43,800 nucleotides of DNA, taken from NCBI GenBank assembly GCA_003509785.1, contig DOMY01000041.1:13480-57279 (forward strand). The letters run 5' to 3'. The stretch is from Gemmobacter sp. Lineage in GTDB: Bacteria; Pseudomonadota; Alphaproteobacteria; Rhodobacterales; Rhodobacteraceae. Below the pieces are notes generated by a model. It saw nothing but the letters and a program-made list of their open reading frames with translations, made no database searches and was not told the origin of the DNA. Made by a program: the position numbers and the translations under genes. Shown in pieces: positions 41,457 through 43,800 of the stretch (positions within the stretch are counted from its first letter, which is position 1; each line of letters starts with the position of its first letter).

Positions 41457-41513
41457 CCTTCCGGGTGAACCGCCCTAGGTTCGCATGAAAGACGCGCAAC
41501 AAAGGACGTGGCT

Positions 41514-42068
41514 ATGATTGAAGATCTTGGGGCCGAACTTGGGGCCGATCGTTCCTTGCTGCTTGTAGATGATGATGAGCCATTTGTGAAACGCCTGGCC
41601 AAGGCGATGGAAAAGCGTGGCTTTCTGCCTGAAACGGCGGAAAGCGTTGCGGCAGGTAAAGCCATCGCCATGTCACGTCCGCCCGCCTATGCGGTGGTGG
41701 ACCTGCGGTTGGAAGATGGCAATGGGCTGGATGTGGTCGAGGTGTTGCGCGAGCGGCGGCCCGATTGTCGCATCGTGGTTCTGACCGGTTATGGTGCGAT
41801 TGCGACAGCTGTGGCTGCGGTGAAGATTGGTGCAACGGATTATCTTTCGAAGCCGGCGGATGCGAATGAAGTGACCAATGCCCTGCTGTCGCGCGGGGAT
41901 CATCTGCCGCAACCGCCGGAAAATCCGATGTCCGCAGATCGCGTGCGATGGGAGCATATCCAGCGCGTCTATGAAATGTGTGACCGCAATGTTTCTGAAA
42001 CGGCGCGCCGTCTCAACATGCACCGGAGAACGTTGCAGCGTATTCTTGCGAAGCGTAGCCCTAAATAG
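41514..42068 (+). CDS. regA: Global response regulator RegA/PrrA
   Basis: DNA-binding partner of RegB. It has 184 residues from ATG 41514, with AAGGA 7-8 bp upstream (a GTG at 41508 is too close to it). The length and Asp63 in AVVDLRLEDGNG match Rhodobacter RegA. The receiver domain has LLLVDDDEPF and VVLTGYGAIATAVAAVKIGA, with Lys in YLSKP. A proline linker (HLPQPPENPMS) joins the Fis-type helix-turn-helix NVSETARRLNMHRRTLQRIL, which ends AKRSPK. The near-complete match to the family makes redox-global control almost certain. Confidence 0.97.
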   Translation: MIEDLGAELGADRSLLLVDDDEPFVKRLAKAMEKRGFLPETAESVAAGKAIAMSRPPAYAVVDLRLEDGNGLDVVEVLRERRPDCRIVVLTGYGAIATAVAAVKIGATDYLSKPADANEVTNALLSRGDHLPQPPENPMSADRVRWEHIQRVYEMCDRNVSETARRLNMHRRTLQRILAKRSPK

Positions 42069-42097
42069 TTGTCGGATTTCAAAGGCTGGTCTATAGA
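42069..42097 (+). promoter_or_regulatory. Candidate promoter for hvrA
   Basis: TTGTCG (42069-42074), a 17-bp spacer, TATAGA (42092-42097), immediately after the regA stop. Both hexamers are partial matches. Transcription from here would place the two dyads at 42111-42156 in the 5' leader. Confidence 0.35.
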
Positions 42098-42110
42098 TTT
42101 GGCCAAGGCA

Positions 42111-42156
42111 CGGTCATAACCGAATGCCGCAATGAACTATTCGGTCAAAACCGAAT
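42111..42156. repeat. Two tandem dyads upstream of hvrA
   Basis: CGGTCATAACCGAAT (42111-42125) and CGGTCAAAACCGAAT (42142-42156) agree in 14 of 15 bases and are offset by 31 bp, about three helical turns. Each holds a CGGT-N4-ACCG dyad. The second extends to a 7-4-7 palindrome (42139-42156). The array ends 22 bp before the hvrA ATG. The layout fits a dimeric repressor binding side by side, or two leader hairpins. Confidence 0.6.
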
Positions 42157-42178
42157 TGCTGCAAAAGGGATGCCAGAT

Positions 42179-42487
42179 ATGGATCTGAATGGTCTGTCGT
42201 TGAAAGAGCTGAAGGATCTTCAGGCGCAAGTTGCAAAGGCAATTGCAAGCTATGAAGATCGCAAGAAGAAAGATGCATTGGCCGAGCTTGAAGACCGGGC
42301 GCGCGCCTTGGGCTTTTCTCTCGCAGAGCTGACTGGGCTTCAGGTTGCCCGTAAGCGCGCACCCGCAACGGCGAAATACGCAAATCCTGAAAACAGCGCA
42401 GATACCTGGTCTGGCCGCGGGCGTAAGCCCCGGTGGTTTGAAGCGGCTATCAAAGCCGGGCGTCCGATCGAAGATATGATGATCTGA
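42179..42487 (+). CDS. hvrA: H-NS family regulator (HvrA/Spb type)
   Basis: Small nucleoid-associated DNA-binding protein. The Rhodobacter homologues HvrA and Spb modulate photosynthesis and nitrogen-fixation genes in response to light or oxygen. It has 102 residues from ATG 42179 (an ATG at 42170 is also in frame but has no proper spacing to AGGG). The N-terminal coiled-coil oligomerisation region runs to about residue 50 (LSLKELKDLQAQVAKAIASY). The C-terminal H-NS DNA-binding motif is YANPENSADTWSGRGRKPRW (about residues 67-86). It lies right after regA, as in R. capsulatus, preceded by two dyads and abutting the convergent HD gene. Confidence 0.93.
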   Translation: MDLNGLSLKELKDLQAQVAKAIASYEDRKKKDALAELEDRARALGFSLAELTGLQVARKRAPATAKYANPENSADTWSGRGRKPRWFEAAIKAGRPIEDMMI

Positions 42488-43087
42488 TCAACCGTCTATT
42501 GCGGCGATCAGGCTATTGTGTCGGGCGGTGAAATCCGCCCGCACTTCTGCAGGCGGGCGCAGATGAATGGCAAGTTGTTGAATCAGCGCCATATCGGGCT
42601 TTCCAAAAAAGCGGTCGGCCTCGGCTGTAGAAAAACCCGCAATATGAACGGCTTCCATCCAGGCAGAAATCTTGTCAGCCGCCTTGATCGCCTTCTTGAT
42701 CTGCACTGGCAGCACGGCAGGCAGGCCAAAGCGGATATGGATTGCAGCGGTCAGCCGCAGATCAAGCTCGCCATAGCTGGGCCCTACTGCAGCTTTTACC
42801 GGGCTTATCATATCGCCGATCACATATTCCGGCGCATCATGAAGCAGCGCGGCCAGGCGCCAGTTTGACGCAATTCCAAGATTTTGTCGGGCAAAGATTT
42901 CTTCGACCAGCAGGGAATGCTCTGCCACCGAGTAAGGCCAGTCCCCCAGGGTCTGGCCATTCCATCGCGCAACAAAGGCAAGGCCATGGGCGATGTCTTC
43001 GATCTCGATATCCATCGGGGTCGGGTCCAGCAGATCAAGCCTGCGGCCCGAAAGCATTCTTTGCCAAGCCCGCGCCACCTTGGCCAT
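42488..43087 (-). CDS. HD-domain hydrolase (YfbR-like nucleotidase)
   Basis: A 199-residue metal-dependent phosphohydrolase. Start ATG 43087 (a GTG at 43096 is possible). HD landmarks: YSVAEHSLLVEEIFA (first His), AALLHDAPEYVIGDMISPVK (His-Asp pair) and a downstream aspartate in AIKAADKISAWMEA. Related to 5'-deoxynucleotidase YfbR and phage-type HD proteins; the substrate is inferred only. It ends back-to-back with hvrA (TGATCA, no spacer) and stands alone otherwise, 76 bp from the regulator gene to its right on the same strand. Confidence 0.88.
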   Translation of the reverse strand: MAKVARAWQRMLSGRRLDLLDPTPMDIEIEDIAHGLAFVARWNGQTLGDWPYSVAEHSLLVEEIFARQNLGIASNWRLAALLHDAPEYVIGDMISPVKAAVGPSYGELDLRLTAAIHIRFGLPAVLPVQIKKAIKAADKISAWMEAVHIAGFSTAEADRFFGKPDMALIQQLAIHLRPPAEVRADFTARHNSLIAAIDG

Positions 43088-43163
43088 TACAAGCACCCCA
43101 TCTGCCCCAGCAGGTCAATGGTTACACAGGCCCTGCGCGCATCGCAATGTGGCCCAGCACAGT

Positions 43164-43800
43164 TCAGCCCGCCAGCAGCGCCTCAGCCAAGGGGGCATCC
43201 ACCACGATCTGATCGACATAGCCACCACGCAGCGCTGCCAGGGTCGGTTCCAGCTTGTGCTGGCCGCTGACCACCAGCAGGCCTGTCATCCGGCGCAGGG
43301 TCTCATGATCGGCACCAATCAGCCGTTCATCCAGCGGGCCAAGAACCGGCGCACCTTTCCTGTCGATGAACCGCCCAGCGATGATGCCCACCGCGCCGCG
43401 TGCCACATAATCTGCGATATCGGCTTCGGATGCGATCTTGAATTGCACCACATGAGTATCTGGTGTGCAGGGGCTGAGTGAATAAATCGCCTTGGTGCAC
43501 CGTCGCAGATTGTCTAGCTGTTCAGATATGATTGGCTCTGCCCTCAGAAGCCGCGCCAGATCTGCTGTGCTGCAGACTGCAGGCGCATTCAGGTTGATAC
43601 AAGCAGCAGAAAGCCTGCGGGCGATTTCCGTCGAACAGCTTTCCGAGGTGGGCAGCAGCGGGTTTGCCATTGACCCGATCAACTGCCGGACAGTCAAATT
43701 TTCAACCGGCCACCAAGGTACGTTTTCGGATACAAACCAAACCGTCTGGCCCCAGCTGACCCCCAATTCGTCGCCGGGCACAACGAAATCTGGCAGGATT
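43164..43800 (-). CDS. SorC/DeoR-type sugar-binding transcriptional regulator, N-terminus outside window
   Basis: The frame runs from the TGA at 43164 to the window end without a stop, giving 212 residues of the sugar-phosphate-binding domain. The N-terminal helix-turn-helix is missing. Landmarks: DELGVSWGQTVWFVSENVPWW (family GxSWG), VGIIAGRFIDRKGAPVLG, a segment before the C-terminus with LLVVSGQHKLEPTLAALRGG and VDQIVVDAPLAEALLAG. Proteins of this group repress sugar or polyol uptake operons until a phosphorylated sugar binds; the specific ligand and target lie outside view. About 100 residues are missing. The GTG at 43781 is internal. Confidence 0.88.
   Translation of the reverse strand, partial: ILPDFVVPGDELGVSWGQTVWFVSENVPWWPVENLTVRQLIGSMANPLLPTSESCSTEIARRLSAACINLNAPAVCSTADLARLLRAEPIISEQLDNLRRCTKAIYSLSPCTPDTHVVQFKIASEADIADYVARGAVGIIAGRFIDRKGAPVLGPLDERLIGADHETLRRMTGLLVVSGQHKLEPTLAALRGGYVDQIVVDAPLAEALLAG

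Overview
The window is chromosomal core DNA from an alphaproteobacterium of the Rhodobacteraceae/Paracoccaceae (Rhodobacter-like). The assignment rests on three things seen together: the divergent regB / senC-regA-hvrA redox-control locus, an origin-proximal rho-mnmE-mnmG-rsmG-parA-parB block, and parS sequences embedded in coding regions (peptides VSRET and FHVKH). Coding density is very high. I see no tRNA, rRNA, CRISPR array, transposase, integrase or prophage gene.

Layout. 1-3538: 3' part of ureC, then ureE, ureF and ureG (urease and nickel loading), with a possible antisense micro-ORF between ureC and ureE. 3649-6984: a small phasin-like protein, exported MsrA, an Smr-domain protein, the lytic transglycosylase MltA and a Tim44-like membrane protein. 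7110-8158: FxsA and SecB. 8159-10887: maf, aroE, coaE and dnaQ in one leftward, overlapping run. 10888-11289: the only non-coding stretch above 300 bp. It holds a cluster of DnaA-box-like sequences and AT-rich tracts and is the best oriC candidate. 11290-18696: rightward hemJ, rho, mnmE, mnmG, rsmG, parA, parB. 18671-21549: leftward rph, rdgB, hemW and a DUF454 protein. 21662-23304: heat-shock pair hrcA-grpE. 23335-25977: mutS. 26105-29242: malic enzyme maeB and a PfkB sugar kinase. 29246-39243: a leftward six-gene run (PAS protein, tsaE, amgK, murU, addB, addA). 39378-42487: regB diverging from senC-regA and the H-NS-type gene hvrA/spb. 42488-43800: an HD-domain hydrolase and the C-terminal part of a SorC/DeoR-type sugar-sensing regulator cut by the window edge.

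How it fits together. Genes diverge from the putative origin. Three perfect 16-bp parS palindromes and one 15/16 copy lie within about 2 kb to its left and 9 kb to its right, around parAB. They are hidden in reading frames: one supplies the mnmG start codon, one carries the rdgB stop and the probable hemW start, and two encode VSRET in coaE and rsmG. A fifth, degenerate copy lies in addA. This looks like the chromosome origin/segregation centre.

Other structures worth attention are a perfect TTAA-N7-TTAA CtrA-type box before the six-gene PAS-to-addA run, and two near-identical dyads three helical turns apart in front of hvrA. I do not see a clearly new enzymatic system; the novelty is in cis-acting architecture. 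All functional calls come from motif recognition by eye, without database searches.
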